This document shows positions 61,854 to 64,000 of a stretch of 64,000 nucleotides of DNA, one piece after another. The position numbers and the translations under genes were made by a program. Position 1 is the first letter of the stretch. Every line of letters begins with the position of its first letter. The notes beneath the pieces are model-generated. The model saw only the letters and a list, made by a program, of their open reading frames with translations. It searched no databases and had not been told where the DNA came from. Source of the DNA: Acholeplasmataceae bacterium UBA6150 (GTDB lineage: Bacteria > Bacillota_I > Bacilli_A > Acholeplasmatales > UBA5453); contig DIUU01000016.1 of the NCBI GenBank assembly GCA_002423145.1, forward strand, positions 1 through 64,000, in the 5' to 3' direction.

Positions 61854-64000
61854 TTATTTCAACTCATACCAGTTGTTGCCGGTATCACAAGAGGATTCAA
61901 GTTCGACTTTCAATTGGATGGCTTTAGACATGATGCGTGGCACCACGGTTTGCATCTCAGATAATTCTGCTTCAGGGACTTCTAAGACCAGTTCGTCATG
62001 GACTTGTAAAAGAATGCGTGATTTCTTCTTGTTCTTAAAAATATAGGCATGCAAATCGATCATCGCTTTTTTAATGATGTCTGCAGCTGACCCTTGAATA
62101 GGTGCGTTCATTGAGGTGCGTTTTCCAAATTCACGAACGGCGTAAATCGGACTTTCAAGTTCACCAATATAGCGTCTACGCTTCATCAATGTAGTAACAT
62201 AACCATTTTTAATCGCATTTTCAACGGTGTTTTCCATGTAGGTTTTGATTTCAGGGTAAATGCTTAAGTATTTATCGATGAAGGCTTGAGCTTCTCTAGG
62301 TGTCGTATGGATATCTTCAGCGAGGCTCCACGCCCCGATGCCATAGATGATACCGAAGTTGACTGCTTTGGCTTTTCGACGTTCCTCCGAGGTAACCGTT
62401 TGTGAACCAAATACTTCTTTGGCAGTTCTCGTATGGATATCTTCATGCTGGTTAAATGCTTCAATCAATCCTTTAACATTGGCCATATCGGCGAGAACCC
62501 GCAGTTCAATTTGTGAATAGTCGGCCGATACAAAGTAATGATTGGGTTTGGAAGGGACGAATAATTTTCGAATTTGACGACCTTCTTCGGTTCTGATTGG
62601 GATATTTTGTAAGTTGGGTTCAAGAGAAGATAATCGTCCTGTCGCTGTTAACGCTTGGGCGAAAATCGTATGTACTTTACCATCACTAAAAATGCTTTGT
62701 TCAATGCCTTCAATGTAAGTTGAATACAACTTGGTCAATTGACGGTATTCTAAAATCATGGGAATGACTGGGTGTTTATCAACCAATGTGTTTAGGACAT
62801 CAACATTGGTGGATAAATTTTTGGTCTTGGTTTTTTTCGATGGGTCTAATCCCAAATCGACGAATAAAACCTCTGCCATTTGTTTTGGTGAACCAATATT
62901 AAATGTTTTTCCCACCGATGCATAGATGTTGGATTCTAAGGTATCAATTCTGCCTTTTAAAGCACGTTTTTGTTGATTCAATTCGACGCGATCTACAGCG
63001 ATTCCACTATATTCCATGTCACTTAAGACGATGGCTAGTGGCATTTCAATTTCGTTAAATAAGTCTAAAAGGTCTAAATCTTTCAATTTTTCGATGAGCG
63101 GTGCTTGAAGTTGATAAATGGCTTTCGCTTTTTTCGCGATATGGGCCGCGTAAACGCTGAGTTCTGGTAACCCTTTTTTAGCCCCTTTACCATAAATGAG
63201 TTCATCATATTCGATGTCTTCATACTCAAAAGCCATACAAATGACTTTGAAGTCCTCTTTCGCAATCTTTTGATGGATGAGATAGCTCGACAATAAAAGG
63301 TCAAATTTAACCCCTTGTAAGTCATATCCTAGCCACTTTAAAGCGGTTCGAAATGCTTTTTGGTCATAAGTAAGTTTAGGGATGGTCGGATCGGATAAAT
63401 ACAATTGAAAATCAATCGATGCCAAACCGATGTCTTTCGGAATAAAATAATGTTTTACCCCATCGGATAACCCAAACCCTAAGATGTCTGAGGTGTGATA
63501 ATTATAATCTTCTAACTCGATATGAATGGCCATATTTGGTTTCAAAATGGCGGTTAATTCATCATGGGCATCCACGAGGGTGAAATTGAACTTGTCACCT
63601 TTTTGAACTGGCTTATCCAGTCTTTTAATGAATACATGTAAATCCATTTCATTGTAAAAAGCAACCAAACCTTCATAGTTGAATTCTTTTCTTACAATGT
63701 CGTCTAATGCAAAATCCAGTGGGACATTGAGATCTATGGTTGCGAGCATTTTAGATAAAATCGCTTTATCCTCATGTTCACGAATCCGTTCGCCAAGCTT
63801 GCCAGAGATCTCGTCTTTTTTAGCCAAGACGTTTTCTAGGGTTTCATAGGTTTGGAGTAACTTAACAGCGGTTTTTTCACCGACACCTGGAACCCCAGGA
63901 ATGTTATCTGAGGGGTCACCCATGAGGGCTTTCAAATCGATCATTTGGGTATGTTTAATGCCATATTTTTCGAAGAAGGATTGTGGGTTTAAATCATCAA
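61854..64000 (-). CDS. polA: DNA polymerase I (5' end beyond the window)
   Basis: The reading frame stays open to the window edge and matches the 5'-nuclease domain there (KALMGDPSDNIPGVPGVGEKTA). The gene therefore begins outside. Next comes a 3'-5' exonuclease-like domain that has lost its acidic motif (HIELEDYNY in place of DTET-type), so proofreading is unlikely, as in other Firmicutes. The polymerase has motif A DYSQIELR, motif B RRKAKAVNFGIIYG and motif C QVHDELVLEVP. It functions in repair and Okazaki fragment processing. Confidence 0.97.
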   Translation of the reverse strand, partial: DDLNPQSFFEKYGIKHTQMIDLKALMGDPSDNIPGVPGVGEKTAVKLLQTYETLENVLAKKDEISGKLGERIREHEDKAILSKMLATIDLNVPLDFALDDIVRKEFNYEGLVAFYNEMDLHVFIKRLDKPVQKGDKFNFTLVDAHDELTAILKPNMAIHIELEDYNYHTSDILGFGLSDGVKHYFIPKDIGLASIDFQLYLSDPTIPKLTYDQKAFRTALKWLGYDLQGVKFDLLLSSYLIHQKIAKEDFKVICMAFEYEDIEYDELIYGKGAKKGLPELSVYAAHIAKKAKAIYQLQAPLIEKLKDLDLLDLFNEIEMPLAIVLSDMEYSGIAVDRVELNQQKRALKGRIDTLESNIYASVGKTFNIGSPKQMAEVLFVDLGLDPSKKTKTKNLSTNVDVLNTLVDKHPVIPMILEYRQLTKLYSTYIEGIEQSIFSDGKVHTIFAQALTATGRLSSLEPNLQNIPIRTEEGRQIRKLFVPSKPNHYFVSADYSQIELRVLADMANVKGLIEAFNQHEDIHTRTAKEVFGSQTVTSEERRKAKAVNFGIIYGIGAWSLAEDIHTTPREAQAFIDKYLSIYPEIKTYMENTVENAIKNGYVTTLMKRRRYIGELESPIYAVREFGKRTSMNAPIQGSAADIIKKAMIDLHAYIFKNKKKSRILLQVHDELVLEVPEAELSEMQTVVPRIMSKAIQLKVELESSCDTGNNWYELK

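Noticed and set aside
1..64000. CRISPR arrays, rRNA genes, complete insertion sequences or tandem repeats
   Set aside because: I read for regularly spaced repeats, rRNA and transposase motifs on both strands and found none; only the integrase relic is mobile-element-like.

Overview
The window looks like chromosome from a low-GC, Gram-positive-type, fermentative anaerobe. The gene content fits a free-living member of the Acholeplasma/Izemoplasma side of the Mollicutes, or a close Firmicutes relative. Supporting points are Firmicutes-type DnaB and DnaI next to a T-box-controlled thrS and the polA-mutM-coaE block, a FabK-type type II fatty acid system, many lipoproteins with a lipobox, and AT-rich sequence with TTGACA/TATAAT promoters. 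TGA is clearly a stop codon here: several gene pairs are joined as TGATG or ATGA. The sugar-poor TGA=Trp code of Mycoplasma is therefore excluded. The species assignment is inference only.

Almost everything is on the minus strand. Reading in the direction of transcription from the right end: (1) polA (5' end off the window), mutM, coaE, a small unknown gene, dnaB and dnaI, then thrS with its T-box leader (64000-55900). (2) A NatAB-like ABC exporter, then mrp with an alpha/beta hydrolase (55600-51576). (3) A complete phosphate regulon, pstS-pstC-pstA-pstB-phoU-phoP-phoR, with Pho-box repeats in front (51570-44533). (4) A plus-strand TetR regulator facing the operon maoC-acd-etfB-etfA (44479-40410), then an AAA/DUF4143 ATPase, a ZIP metal transporter, a plus-strand ABM monooxygenase and an FNT channel (40264-36965). 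(5) A DUF1538 membrane protein with two P-II-like regulators, an AEC permease, and a VTC/DUF4956/SRPBCC/GNAT operon ending at tRNA-Val (36872-31119).

(6) A 5 kb accessory island lies beside tRNA-Val (31000-25900). It holds an XRE regulator, three small unknown genes, a broken tyrosine recombinase, and a coupled pair of an unknown 625-residue secreted protein and an unknown lipoprotein. (7) A cytochrome-b5-like lipoprotein follows, then one long fatty-acid operon, accB-accC-accD-accA-fabH-fabK-fabD-fabG-fabF-fabZ-birA-bioY-NMO-like (24905-13772), with a structured leader of about 220 nt. It makes malonyl-CoA, elongates acyl-ACP, imports biotin and attaches it to AccB, but acpP is not in the cluster. 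(8) A GH3 glycosidase lipoprotein with its own promoter and a cre-like operator.

(9) A 8.4 kb [FeFe]-hydrogenase operon (11558-3205): hydC, then DRTGG, ATPase, DRTGG, PHP and ATPase signalling proteins, a 2Fe-2S ferredoxin, hydB and hydA. It runs on into a substrate-binding lipoprotein and permease of an ABC importer that has no ATPase gene here. (10) A TetR-regulated ABC-2 exporter and tRNA-Ser at the left end. Metabolically, the hydrogenase (NADH plus ferredoxin to H2) and the acyl-CoA dehydrogenase/ETF module are the two flavin-based redox systems, and both may be electron-bifurcating. The least explained parts are the island pair at 25.9-28.6 kb, the DUF1538/P-II operon, the ABC import genes attached to hydA, and the acc-fab leader RNA.
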